A DNA stretch of 64,000 nt, taken from the NCBI GenBank assembly GCA_036652815.1, contig JAVVVE010000006.1, positions 1 to 64,000 of the forward strand, read 5' to 3'. This document shows positions 18,261 to 27,124 of the stretch, in pieces. The DNA comes from SZUA-378 sp036652815. GTDB taxonomy: Bacteria; Bacillota; Clostridia; Lachnospirales; Lachnospiraceae. The notes under the pieces are model-generated. The model had not been told where the DNA came from and made no database searches. It saw nothing but the letters and a program-made list of their open reading frames with translations. The position numbers were made by a program, and so were the translations under genes. Position 1 is the stretch's first letter. The number at the start of each line of letters is the position of its first letter.

Positions 18261-19490
18261 TTATTGACACCCTCTGTTTTCTTTTATCATAATATCAGCA
18301 ACTTGTTCAAAAAAATCAATATCTTGTGAATCACGTCCTTTAATATAATCCATAATATATTTTTTTCGTATATCTTTTGATATTTTTCTAATATATTTCG
18401 TTGGATTTAACGTTGGTTTGTCAATCATATATGGTTCGATTCCTAGATAGTCAGTGCACGCATACCTTTCATATTTGGTATTAATCAAATCGCTCCACCA
18501 AAATAATAATCGTTTATTATATAAAACAACATAATCCAAAGCAGTAGAATAACTCATGATAACAAATTCGGCATGTTTAACCAATTCTACCGTATGAAAA
18601 AGCGAAAATTTTCTATTGCCAAATTCATTTCCCTCATAATTAGCACGAGGATGACCTGAAATAATAATCTCACAGTTAAATTGATTTTCCAACTGTTCAA
18701 ACAGAATCAATAATTTTTCTTTTACACTTTGTTTGGTCTTTTGAGTATGGTCTTGCCCACCTAATAGTACTATGTCTGGATGAATCGTAAAATCTCCCGC
18801 ATCTATATAAAGTATATATTTTTTTCTGTTTTTTTCAGGCGGTTGCGAATTTGCTTTTAAATATTCATCATAATTCAAAGAATGTATGTATCTAAATCTA
18901 CTGTTTTGTTGTAGCAATATTGGAATATGATTTTTATTAGTTCTGGTAGAGCAAAAATAATATTTGGGCGGATGAAGCATTGACTGTGCCAAAAATTTAC
19001 CATCTGTATCAATCAACATGTAAATGTACTGTAAAAGAATTTCTTTAAAAACATGCATAACAGAAAATTTTGTAAGATTTGTTTTTTCAAAATTACAAAC
19101 GTATCTCACTTTTTCAATAAGATTTTTTGATAACACCCTTTCACTATAGAGAAGAGGGGGATTAATATGTAATTCATAATAAACACACTTTTCTTTTATT
19201 ATTTTTTTCCTAATCCAATTATCTTTACTATACGGAATTAATAATAAAAATTGCTTATTCGCATTTTTTCCTATTTTATTTTCCAATTCACTTTTGGATT
19301 TAGGATAAAAAACTTCGGTTCTTTTACAAAGTTCTTGTACCGGTGCGATTTTCTTTCTTGTAGCACTTAAATAAATTGTTGACCATATCTGCACATCAAT
19401 CTTTTTTCTCTTGAAAATTTCCATCCCAAATCTTTGAAAATCTCTTTCTTCAAAATAATTTTGATATATAAAAATTATCTGATTTCTCAT
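18261..19490 (-). CDS. Putative GT-B-type glycosyltransferase, family uncertain
   Basis: 409 residues, basic and AT-rich in coding sequence. I do not recognise a named family with confidence. The C-terminal half (from about residue 225) has the pattern of a GT-B fold donor domain: strand YILYIDAGD, then CEIIISGHPRANYEGNEFG, VELVKHAEFVIMSYSTALDY and KRLLFWW. This resembles surface-polysaccharide transferases of the CDP-glycerol/capsule type, in which a Ser-Thr turn precedes the donor-site helix. There are no signal peptide or membrane segments. It sits between GmhA and the SAF-less NeuB and could transfer the heptose or the ulosonic acid; this is inference only. Confidence 0.5.
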   Translation of the reverse strand: MRNQIIFIYQNYFEERDFQRFGMEIFKRKKIDVQIWSTIYLSATRKKIAPVQELCKRTEVFYPKSKSELENKIGKNANKQFLLLIPYSKDNWIRKKIIKEKCVYYELHINPPLLYSERVLSKNLIEKVRYVCNFEKTNLTKFSVMHVFKEILLQYIYMLIDTDGKFLAQSMLHPPKYYFCSTRTNKNHIPILLQQNSRFRYIHSLNYDEYLKANSQPPEKNRKKYILYIDAGDFTIHPDIVLLGGQDHTQKTKQSVKEKLLILFEQLENQFNCEIIISGHPRANYEGNEFGNRKFSLFHTVELVKHAEFVIMSYSTALDYVVLYNKRLLFWWSDLINTKYERYACTDYLGIEPYMIDKPTLNPTKYIRKISKDIRKKYIMDYIKGRDSQDIDFFEQVADIMIKENRGCQ

Positions 19491-19525
19491 TTTTTCACCT
19501 ATCTTCGTTATTATTTCGATGAACT

Positions 19526-20095
19526 TTATTTTTCTGTAATAGCAAGTGCATTAACTAATAAATGCCATATAATCCCTTGCCATCCTTCTGCATGTGGTGT
19601 GATTCTTTCATCGTTTATTACCGGGATCAAAATACATGCATCTGCATTTTTACCCACATAACCACCATCACGTGACACAAGTCCAATAATTTTAGATCCT
19701 TTTTCTGTCGCATATTTTAATGCTTTTACAATATTTTGTGAAGTATGATCACTTCCTCCACCAACCGATAATATTAAGATAACATCCTGACTATTAAGTC
19801 TAGATACTCTCAACCATTCTACAAAAGTAGTATCCCAGCCCTCATCATTTACTCTTGCTGTTAGCTCAGATATATTATCCGTAGGTGCATAAGCCTCAAT
19901 TCCTGCTATTTTCCTAAAATCATTAACTGCATGAGACGCATTGGCTGCACTGCCTCCAACCCCCAGAATAAATAATCTGCCGTTATTTTTTTTAAGCGCA
20001 GCCAATATTTCGATGCTTTTTTCGATTTTATCTTTTTCAATGGTTTTAGCTATCTGAATCGTCTCCAAAAGATATTGATTAATATAATTTTCCAT
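19526..20095 (-). CDS. gmhA: Sedoheptulose-7-phosphate isomerase (GmhA-type SIS protein)
   Basis: 189 residues, normal size for GmhA. The single SIS domain shows FILGVGGSAANASHAVNDFRK (substrate loop), LTARVNDEGWDTTFVEWL, ILSVGGGSDHTSQNIV and the C-terminal ITPHAEGWQG helix that supplies catalytic His/Glu in the family. It converts sedoheptulose-7-phosphate to D-glycero-D-manno-heptose-7-phosphate. The genes before it encode the remaining steps (kinase, phosphatase-nucleotidyltransferase) and a transaldolase that could provide the substrate. It is the stand-alone copy; a second GmhA-like domain is fused to a phosphatase further downstream. The loops of the two differ clearly, so their substrates may differ. 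Confidence 0.85.
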   Translation of the reverse strand: MENYINQYLLETIQIAKTIEKDKIEKSIEILAALKKNNGRLFILGVGGSAANASHAVNDFRKIAGIEAYAPTDNISELTARVNDEGWDTTFVEWLRVSRLNSQDVILILSVGGGSDHTSQNIVKALKYATEKGSKIIGLVSRDGGYVGKNADACILIPVINDERITPHAEGWQGIIWHLLVNALAITEK

Positions 20096-20115
20096 ATGAA
20101 TTTTCCCTTCTCATT

Positions 20116-21414
20116 TTATAAGCTTCTGGCAAAGTCTAATAAATTATTAACTATTCTATTTGGTCTGTAATCTTGCAATTGTTTGCACATATCACATTTT
20201 AATGTTCCTATCAATACAGTATTTAAACCTGCTGCTTTTCCAGCTAATATATCAGTATATGAATCTCCAACCATATAGGAGGACTCCCACTGAATATTAT
20301 ACCTCTCTTTTGCCATATATAATAGTCCCGGTTTTGGTTTTCGACAAGTACACTCTTTAATTAAAAAATGCTCTTTTGTATATGTGTTTTCCTTATCATA
20401 ATGCGGGCACATATATACCTCATCTATTTTTATACCTGATTCTTCTATTTCACTCATCAGCTTTTTGTTAATATCATATAATGTAGCTAAGGATGTTTTC
20501 CCTTTAGCTGCAGCCGGCTGATTCGTTACTATAAAAATATAATAATCTAATCTTTTAATGATTTTCAATGCTTCAATGACTTGATCCATGATAACTACTT
20601 CTTCTGTTTTTAAAGGAGAGTCAAATTGCTCTATATCATCATTAAAAACGATTTCATTAATTACACCATCGCGATCCAAGAAAATGGCCGGATGACTTTC
20701 AAAATAGCGTTTTTTTGCATATTTATCAAATTCAAGCAAAGAGCTTGGGGAACCTATTTCATAAAATCTCTTTATAACGATTTGATTTTCCAACTGTTTA
20801 TCTAAAGATAGTTTTTTTTGAATCTCTGAAATATCAAATTTTATTCCTTGTGCATATGATAAAAATATTTCTTTTTCATAGATACCAATTCCGTAATCAA
20901 TATATTCCATTTCCTTTACAGGATTTTGCTTATCATATAAGATTATTTCACCATCTTGTAACCAAACATTGCTTGTATCAAGCTGATTATTGTTTTTAAA
21001 TATTGTCATCAGTGCTCTTTTTTTACTTCTGGTATAGCGATACACTGTTTCTTTATAATCAATATCCATAAACGAATCTGCATATAGGAGCATAAATTTT
21101 TCTTCTAAATATGAAAATGCATTTCTGACTGCACCACCTGTTCCCAATAAATCTTTTCCATCATTACAATATTGAATTGTTACACCTAACTTTTCTCCCG
21201 TTTTATAATATTCTTGTATTTTTTCACCTTGGTAGCCTAATAAAAACAAAAATTTTCTGAAACCGCTTTGATACATTAATTTCAATTGATAGTCAAAAAA
21301 AGGAATTCCTTGAATCTTTACCATTGCTTTAGGTTCAGCCTCTGTATATTCTTGTAAACGGGTTCCTAGGCCTCCCATAAGCACCACAACTTGAAAATTT
21401 GCTAAATCCATCAT
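20116..21414 (-). CDS. Heptose nucleotidyltransferase-phosphatase fusion (HddC-GmhB type)
   Basis: 432 residues, two enzymes in one chain. Residues 5-235 are a nucleotidyltransferase with LMGGLGTRLQEYTEAEPKAM as the nucleotide-binding loop and DLLGTGGAVRNA, like HddC, which makes GDP-heptose. Residues about 243-432 are a histidinol-phosphate-phosphatase-type HAD with FLDRDGVINE as nucleophile motif, VTNQPAAAKG, and a zinc loop containing CPHYD and CTCRKPKPG, like GmhB, which dephosphorylates heptose-1,7-bisphosphate at O7. The two adjacent steps of heptose activation are thus covalently joined. It overlaps the kinase gene by an ATGA junction. Confidence 0.9.
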   Translation of the reverse strand: MMDLANFQVVVLMGGLGTRLQEYTEAEPKAMVKIQGIPFFDYQLKLMYQSGFRKFLFLLGYQGEKIQEYYKTGEKLGVTIQYCNDGKDLLGTGGAVRNAFSYLEEKFMLLYADSFMDIDYKETVYRYTRSKKRALMTIFKNNNQLDTSNVWLQDGEIILYDKQNPVKEMEYIDYGIGIYEKEIFLSYAQGIKFDISEIQKKLSLDKQLENQIVIKRFYEIGSPSSLLEFDKYAKKRYFESHPAIFLDRDGVINEIVFNDDIEQFDSPLKTEEVVIMDQVIEALKIIKRLDYYIFIVTNQPAAAKGKTSLATLYDINKKLMSEIEESGIKIDEVYMCPHYDKENTYTKEHFLIKECTCRKPKPGLLYMAKERYNIQWESSYMVGDSYTDILAGKAAGLNTVLIGTLKCDMCKQLQDYRPNRIVNNLLDFARSL

Positions 21415-22385
21415 AAGGTTTTTGTTCCTTCCTTTTCAAATCTAAATCGTACCTCTAGCATTTTTGTTTTTTTCATAGCTGCTCGCAATTGCACCTTGTC
21501 TTTTGCATAGAACATAAGAAATCCGCCACCACCGGCTCCAATCATTTTTCCTCCCAATGCTCCGTTTTTAAGTGCAAATTCATACCATTCATTAATTAAA
21601 GAATTACTCATTCCTGCAGAACGCTTTTTTTTATATTCCCAATGTGTATTCATGATATCTGCAAAATCATCTAAGTTTCCCTTTTCTAACGCTATTTTAC
21701 TTTCAAAGCCTAACTCTTTAACATAATTCAAATTCTGAATCATCTTTTTATTATGATCCTTAGTTTTCCTATCTTGTTCATCTAAAATTATCCCTGCAGC
21801 TCTTGAAAATCCGGTAAAATACAATACTAAATTATCCTCCAGGTTATAATATGTCTCTTGTGTAATATTAAGAGGTTTGATATCCACATAACCATCTTTG
21901 GAAAATGTCATGGTTTTAATGCCACCAAAAGATGCTATATATTGATCTTGTTTTCCGATGGGTTCCTGTAATCTATTCATTTCAATATTACAAGCCTCTT
22001 CTGCTAATTCTCTTTTATTAACAACACTTTCTTGCATTGTATGCAGGCCCAGCAATAATGCCGTTGTAAAACTACTAGACGAACCCAATCCAGTTCCAGA
22101 TGGTATATCTGCCATCGAACAAATCTCTATGCCCTTATCGCAAACATTTACCATGCTAAGAGCCTCTCTTATGATTGGATGCTTTATTTCTGCTATTTCT
22201 TTTACTTTCTCAAATTGAGAATATTTCAAAATTATTTCTTTGGTAAATGTCTGATGAATTGTAATATATACATATCGATCAATGGCTGCAGAAATTAGAA
22301 ATCCTCCATTTTCTTCATAATAGGAAGGTAGGTCTGTTCCTCCCCCTCCTAACGATATTCTAAGTGGGCTTCTAGTAATAATCAT
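21411..22385 (-). CDS. hddA: D-glycero-D-manno-heptose-7-phosphate kinase (GHMP family)
   Basis: 324 residues. The N-terminus RSPLRISLGGGGTDLPSYY is characteristic of HddA and related fucokinase-like GHMP kinases. IPSGTGLGSSSSFTTALL (about 95-112) is the ATP phosphate loop, and KMIGAGGGGFLMFYA is the third GHMP motif. The enzyme phosphorylates heptose-7-phosphate at C1. With GmhA and the GmhB-HddC fusion downstream it completes the GDP-D-glycero-D-manno-heptose route known from S-layer glycan synthesis. The order in the transcript is kinase, nucleotidyltransferase-phosphatase, isomerase. Confidence 0.9.
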   Translation of the reverse strand: MIITRSPLRISLGGGGTDLPSYYEENGGFLISAAIDRYVYITIHQTFTKEIILKYSQFEKVKEIAEIKHPIIREALSMVNVCDKGIEICSMADIPSGTGLGSSSSFTTALLLGLHTMQESVVNKRELAEEACNIEMNRLQEPIGKQDQYIASFGGIKTMTFSKDGYVDIKPLNITQETYYNLEDNLVLYFTGFSRAAGIILDEQDRKTKDHNKKMIQNLNYVKELGFESKIALEKGNLDDFADIMNTHWEYKKKRSAGMSNSLINEWYEFALKNGALGGKMIGAGGGGFLMFYAKDKVQLRAAMKKTKMLEVRFRFEKEGTKTL

Positions 22386-22421
22386 AATTCACTCTCCTCA
22401 TATAACACAGCTTAGTTCCTA

Positions 22422-23138
22422 TCACAAAATAGAGAATCCAATAGCTAAACTATCTCGTGCAAACATTTGTACAGTTTCCAATGAAAATTGTTCGAGATCC
22501 TTACCTAATGATGGGATTTTTCGTAAAATATCATTTGTGACCGTAATGATATCTGCTCCGGAATTATTTGCCTGAATTATATTATACACCTCACGGCAGC
22601 TTGCCCACAGCACTTCTGTCCCCGGTTTCTTTTTACAAATTGTTACAACCTCTTGTACTATAGGCATAGCATCTATTCCTGTATCCATGATTCTGCCCGC
22701 AAATATAGAAAGAATGTTTTTTGTATTTGGTGCAAGCACTTCTATAATTTGTTTTGCTTGTTCAAAAGTAAAAATAGCCGTGATATTAAGTTGTAATCCT
22801 TGATCAGATAATTTTCTTACCAATGGTACACTGGTTTCTCCTTTTGAATTAGTAATAGGTATCTTTATATAGACATTTGATCCTAATTTTGAAAGTACTT
22901 TCGCTTCTTTCTCCATAATGTCAAAGTCATCAGAAAAAACCTCAAAAGAAATAGGTAAATCTGTGATTTTATCCGTAATCTCTTTTGCAAATAATAAATA
23001 TTCTTTTATTCCGGCTTTTTTCATAAGCGTTGGATTGGTTGTGAATCCTTTAATATATGGCTTTTGATACTCTTGCATCATTTCAGCTATTTCTGCTCCA
23101 TCTGCAAATATTTTTATTTTTAATTCTTCTATTTTCAT
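22422..23138 (-). CDS. Transaldolase / fructose-6-phosphate aldolase family protein
   Basis: 238 residues. IFADGAEIAEMM and KGFTTNPTLMKKAG at the N-terminus are the transaldolase signature, the Schiff-base lysine lies in VYIKIPITN, and LNITAIFTFEQA and SIFAGRIMDTG follow. It is somewhat longer than the ~215-residue TalC/FsaA group. The family makes or splits sedoheptulose-7-phosphate through a three-carbon transfer. Its position directly before a complete heptose activation set suggests it supplies sedoheptulose-7-phosphate locally to GmhA, or makes a related ketose phosphate. It is not accompanied by transketolase. Confidence 0.88.
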   Translation of the reverse strand: MKIEELKIKIFADGAEIAEMMQEYQKPYIKGFTTNPTLMKKAGIKEYLLFAKEITDKITDLPISFEVFSDDFDIMEKEAKVLSKLGSNVYIKIPITNSKGETSVPLVRKLSDQGLQLNITAIFTFEQAKQIIEVLAPNTKNILSIFAGRIMDTGIDAMPIVQEVVTICKKKPGTEVLWASCREVYNIIQANNSGADIITVTNDILRKIPSLGKDLEQFSLETVQMFARDSLAIGFSIL

Positions 23139-23147
23139 TTTTCCCCC

Positions 23148-24275
23148 CTAATGATTATAAAGACTCTTCTCTTCAAACGCAGCGTGTAGAAATTCAAATG
23201 ATTTTTCTATTTCTTTACTCATTTTTTTCTTACATGCTTCATATTCAATTTCTTTTTTTATGTCTATTTCTTTTTCACTCTTTATTAGTCTATCTTCCAG
23301 TCCTGCCATTTCTGTGATTTGTTCTAATCTCAAATCACTTCTTCTATCTGTAAAAAACCATTTAAAACACCAAAACTGTTTTTCAAAAATAATAGAGAAA
23401 ATCACTCCATGAAAAGAACTTGTACATATGAATTCCGCATTTTTTACCAAATAGAGAAATTTTCCTACACCTATGTTGTTATATTGATCAACGTGACTTA
23501 GTTTTGCAGTAATTCGAGGTGCAATACATATTATTTTTTTAATTCCAGTTTCCTTTCTTATTTTTGTTACAATTTTTTGTGCAAGACTATTCATATCAGC
23601 CGGTATATATAATAAAACATATTTTTCTTTCAGATTCATTGGAACAATCATTCTGTTCCACTCTTCTCTGGTTACCAGCAATGTGGGATCCACAACATTT
23701 TCGACATGTAATCCGCTTAAGCTCTCAATCAATGGAACGGTCCCTTTTTCTCTGATGGAAATCTTATCAAAATGTTTCAAATATTTACCCATTTTTTTAT
23801 ATATGTTTCTATGTTCGGAATATACTTTTCCCATTGGTTCACTGGCTGCATAAGCTATACGCTTTGCTTTTCTATTTTTTACTCCCAGTAACAAAATCGG
23901 ATCAAACTCCATTGGATGCCATATTTGATCACTTCCGCAAAGTAAAACAGTTGCTTTTTGAGTTGACTTTTCAACTTGATTTCTTGTAAAAACCTGTTTA
24001 AAGTCTATCGATTCCTCTTTCATTATTTTATTTACAAATTTTCTTGTTTCCGAATACATATTGCGATTCTTAGAAAAAGGATTGAAATGTATCAAATAAT
24101 ATTTACAAATATTCCAAAAATTTCTTTTCCTGTATGACAATAATGTGACTTGACCAACATTTAGTTCACTTATAATTTTTCCAATTGCACACCCTTGCAA
24201 GACTTGCCCATAATTTACAATATTATCTGCATCACACCATGTAATAATATTAATGATTTCATTTTTATTGTCCAT
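23148..24275 (-). CDS. Polysaccharide pyruvyl transferase family protein
   Basis: About 375 residues. The block NIVNYGQVLQGCAIGKIISEL near the N-terminus and VLLCGSDQIWHP are the typical start of the pyruvyl transferase family. SSFHGVIFSIIFEKQFWCF near the C-terminus is its GT-B-like donor-site motif (SxFHG). These enzymes add pyruvate from PEP as a ketal to sugars, giving negatively charged glycans; some members act as glycosyltransferases. The start is set at the ATG at 24275, which follows AAAGGAG; the longer frame would begin inside that ribosome site. It overlaps the preceding glycosyltransferase gene by 11 bases. The coding sequence is very AT-rich compared with the flagellar genes. Confidence 0.88.
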   Translation of the reverse strand: MDNKNEIINIITWCDADNIVNYGQVLQGCAIGKIISELNVGQVTLLSYRKRNFWNICKYYLIHFNPFSKNRNMYSETRKFVNKIMKEESIDFKQVFTRNQVEKSTQKATVLLCGSDQIWHPMEFDPILLLGVKNRKAKRIAYAASEPMGKVYSEHRNIYKKMGKYLKHFDKISIREKGTVPLIESLSGLHVENVVDPTLLVTREEWNRMIVPMNLKEKYVLLYIPADMNSLAQKIVTKIRKETGIKKIICIAPRITAKLSHVDQYNNIGVGKFLYLVKNAEFICTSSFHGVIFSIIFEKQFWCFKWFFTDRRSDLRLEQITEMAGLEDRLIKSEKEIDIKKEIEYEACKKKMSKEIEKSFEFLHAAFEEKSLYNH

Positions 24276-25302
24276 ATTTGCAAGCTCCTTTATGTATGAC
24301 AATCTTAATACTATCTACTAATTTATATTTTTCTTTATTAAAATAATATTTTAATATATCTTGATATAAATATATTTTTTTATGAAGATATATTTCTCTA
24401 TTATTATTTATAAACCTATGGTACGCACTACTTTCATTCATTCCCAGCATCATATATAATTTCATGGTTAATAAAATATTTTCTTCTCTTTGTATTTTCC
24501 CAAATTTGTTTTTAACAAGCAGTAGCTTTAACATTTCCTCTCTTTTTTTTACTTCTTTATTTCCCTTACATTCCATGTAAAAGCTATTGTTTAAAGGATA
24601 TGTCAAATGTTTTTTCCCCCACTGATACTTTTGTATCAATGCATCCCTTTTTTCTTGCAGTTGAATAAAAGTTTTAGTTCTATTTCCATGATATTCTCTA
24701 TACGCAACTAGCTCTTGTTGTATATTGCATACCTTATATCGACCGGCAATCTTAACCCATAGCAAATAATCTTCGCTAACCATTCCCTCATATTTCCATT
24801 TCTCTCTTATTTCTTTTGTTCTAAACATTACCGAAGAGGAAATAAAACTATTTTCAAAACACAAATGATAGCAGATGTTTTTATATGTTTTAGGAGTATG
24901 TTCAATGGATTTTATCTGATTTTTATCATTGACAATATACGCATTGGATCCACACATGATTAAATCGGTGTGTTTTTCCATTGTTTTTACCTGTATTTCC
25001 AGTCTCCTTGGCATACATATATCATCATCGTCTAATCTTGCCACATATTTTCCTTTTGCCAAATCAAGACCTCTATTTAAAGATTTATCTAATCCCAATC
25101 TAGCCTCATTCATAATTAATTTAATTCTTTTATCTTTAAAATTTTGTATGATTTTACAAGTATTATCCTTAGTATCTGCCTCCAATACAATAATTAATTC
25201 TAAATTTTGGTAGGTCTGTCTCAGCACACTTTCAATAGCATCTCTAATAAACTGTTCCCCATTGTACGTAGTCATCAGTACTGTAACTAATGGATTTCCC
25301 AT
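24265..25302 (-). CDS. Family 2 glycosyltransferase
   Basis: 345 residues. The GT-A domain covers about residues 1-230: VLMTTYNGEQFIRDAIESVL opens the Rossmann-like nucleotide-binding part and ARLDDDDICMPRRLE holds the metal-binding DxD. VSEDYLLWVKIAGRY is the acceptor-side ED motif. The C-terminal 110 residues are Lys-rich and without clear similarity. It transfers a sugar from a nucleotide donor to the growing glycan at the cytoplasmic face of the membrane. Donor and acceptor are not predictable. It overlaps the pyruvyl transferase gene. Confidence 0.88.
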   Translation of the reverse strand: MGNPLVTVLMTTYNGEQFIRDAIESVLRQTYQNLELIIVLEADTKDNTCKIIQNFKDKRIKLIMNEARLGLDKSLNRGLDLAKGKYVARLDDDDICMPRRLEIQVKTMEKHTDLIMCGSNAYIVNDKNQIKSIEHTPKTYKNICYHLCFENSFISSSVMFRTKEIREKWKYEGMVSEDYLLWVKIAGRYKVCNIQQELVAYREYHGNRTKTFIQLQEKRDALIQKYQWGKKHLTYPLNNSFYMECKGNKEVKKREEMLKLLLVKNKFGKIQREENILLTMKLYMMLGMNESSAYHRFINNNREIYLHKKIYLYQDILKYYFNKEKYKLVDSIKIVIHKGACKYGQ

Positions 25303-25340
25303 AATTTATGTATGCTCCTATTCTTTTTTATATTTATCTA

Positions 25341-25799
25341 TTAAATATCAAATATTATATCTTCCAGTGAAATAATGGGGCAAGATATCTTTTGGCACAG
25401 TTCTCGTTCTATTGCCTCAAATGCAAAGATTGCCGAGACAATAACTGCATCTACTTCTTCAAGTTCATCGTCAGGTTCCACTACTTTTATTTCCGAATAA
25501 GTACTGCCTATATTTTTATCTATGGCATACTTTACTTCAATCGATGTGCCTTTCAGATCCTCATATAATCGATTTCCCATTTCTCCCATTCCATAGATTG
25601 CAATTGATTTATAATCATTGTCTGTAAAATATTTTTCAACTGTTTTTCCCTCTTGTTTTAAATTTAGCCACTGGTTTAATACATTATAATATGTTTTAAA
25701 CTTGTATACTTTGTCATCTCGTTTTGCTAATTTTATTCCCCCTGCAAATCCTCCTAATATTCCAATAACTGTTGCAATTACTGTTGTTGTTTTTTTCAT
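25341..25799 (-). CDS. Membrane-anchored small protein with Rossmann-like accessory domain
   Basis: 152 residues. An N-terminal hydrophobic stretch (residues about 5-23, TVIATVIGILGGFAGGIKL) could anchor it to the membrane. The rest is a helical linker followed by a nucleotide-binding-like fold, SIAIYGMGEMGNRLYEDL, with a strand-helix pattern ending in AVIVSAIFAFEAIERELCQK. Similar short proteins occur within polysaccharide loci of Lachnospiraceae, but I know no assigned function. The same type of domain is fused to three glycosyltransferases in this locus. This one lacks a catalytic partner and may bind a nucleotide sugar or help assemble the glycan complex. Confidence 0.6.
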   Translation of the reverse strand: MKKTTTVIATVIGILGGFAGGIKLAKRDDKVYKFKTYYNVLNQWLNLKQEGKTVEKYFTDNDYKSIAIYGMGEMGNRLYEDLKGTSIEVKYAIDKNIGSTYSEIKVVEPDDELEEVDAVIVSAIFAFEAIERELCQKISCPIISLEDIIFDI

Positions 25800-25816
25800 T
25801 TTAATTCTCCTATTCT

Positions 25817-27067
25817 TTATATTTCTATTTTAATTTGATTATAATACTCAGCATCATCTACTTCTACTACCTGTTCATCTCCATATACTTCATTATTATA
25901 TTTATTTGGAATATAAGTAGGTCCTCGACCTTTTAATAACCATTCATACTCTAAATCCATATGTCCCGTATCTATTGCCCAAAATCCGGCTAGTGCTAAA
26001 TCATAAGCCAACACGGTTGCTGTTTGTCCAAGTGCAATAATAAATAATTTCTTTTTATTAAACTTCTTGGCCGCCTCTAGAATCTTGTTATATTTATGAA
26101 AAGCATTTTTTTCAGGAGCAATAATTCTTTCAATACTTTTAGCATTATCGAACAAATTATTTCCTACTCCCATACGTGTTGTGGTTCCTTCAATAAAAAC
26201 AATCTCTTGTTTTTCCCAGATTTTTTTTAAAAGATAAAATCTTTCAACTGCTTCTTCCGTCTTTTCATGTTTATAGATTGAATATGGACGTGAAATATAT
26301 GCATTATAATATATCTTTTTCATATCAAGTACACTATAGTGAAACTCTCTTGTTTCTTCTGTCATGTATTTTCTTATGCCATATTGTAAACTTTCATTAT
26401 ATTTTTGTAGGTTACCATAATCAGCAGCAATAGCTACGATATGTTTATTAACGTTAGAGACCAAAATTTCTTTTAATCTTTGTGCTAGGTCTTTGTTATC
26501 TATTTGATATGGATCTGTTGCATGACCTGCCATAATTTCAAATTCGCCTTCTCCATATCTGCTAACTGATAATTTTTCATTAATTATTTTTTCTACAGTA
26601 TCTTTCTCAGAGATAATGGTCGGAAATTGATATTTTTCTTTTAGCATATTCTCTGCAATTTCGTATTCTATATTTTTCATAGCTATCTTTTGCTTTTTAA
26701 TAAAGTCTTTCATTTGAACGTCAATTCTTGTATGAAAAGATTGCCATTGTGCTTTTTCTACATCAAAAATATCTTTATATTGAGAAAAATCTATATCTTC
26801 TCTATAAAACAATATAATCTGTTCCTTAGAAACGCCCAGCATTTCTAGCTGCTCTTCTACCATCTTATAATATAGCGTAGCAATTACAACATAATCATAC
26901 TGAAAATGCGATATTTCATTAGGAGATGCAATCTCCATTCCATCTATGATAGTTCCAATCTTGTCGGCACTGTTATCCAACAATCCTTGTATTATTTCTT
27001 TAGAAACAACTGATTTTAATACCGGATTTAGACTTTGACCCGCACCGAATATTATTATTTTAAACAT
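25817..27067 (-). CDS. GT-D-fold (DUF1792-type) glycosyltransferase with N-terminal Rossmann-like domain
   Basis: 416 residues. Residues 1-110 are a Rossmann-like accessory module (IIIFGAGQSLNPVLKSVV ... YDYVVIATLYYKMVEEQL). From about residue 150 the sequence matches the GT-D/DUF1792 glycosyltransferases: LSVSRYGEGEFEIMAG holds the ExE-type metal site, and FIEGTTTRMGVGNNLFDNAK and ALGQTATVLAYDLALAGF with DTGHMDLEYEW are family blocks. The GT-D fold was described for DUF1792 in Streptococcus serine-rich repeat protein glycosylation, where it adds glucose to a protein-linked glycan. Here it probably extends a glycan. It is highly AT-rich. Confidence 0.8.
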   Translation of the reverse strand: MFKIIIFGAGQSLNPVLKSVVSKEIIQGLLDNSADKIGTIIDGMEIASPNEISHFQYDYVVIATLYYKMVEEQLEMLGVSKEQIILFYREDIDFSQYKDIFDVEKAQWQSFHTRIDVQMKDFIKKQKIAMKNIEYEIAENMLKEKYQFPTIISEKDTVEKIINEKLSVSRYGEGEFEIMAGHATDPYQIDNKDLAQRLKEILVSNVNKHIVAIAADYGNLQKYNESLQYGIRKYMTEETREFHYSVLDMKKIYYNAYISRPYSIYKHEKTEEAVERFYLLKKIWEKQEIVFIEGTTTRMGVGNNLFDNAKSIERIIAPEKNAFHKYNKILEAAKKFNKKKLFIIALGQTATVLAYDLALAGFWAIDTGHMDLEYEWLLKGRGPTYIPNKYNNEVYGDEQVVEVDDAEYYNQIKIEI

Positions 27068-27124
27068 TGTTTTCCTCCCTTTTCGTATATTTTAAGAAAT
27101 CCTTGTTGGAGCTTCCGTGGTATT

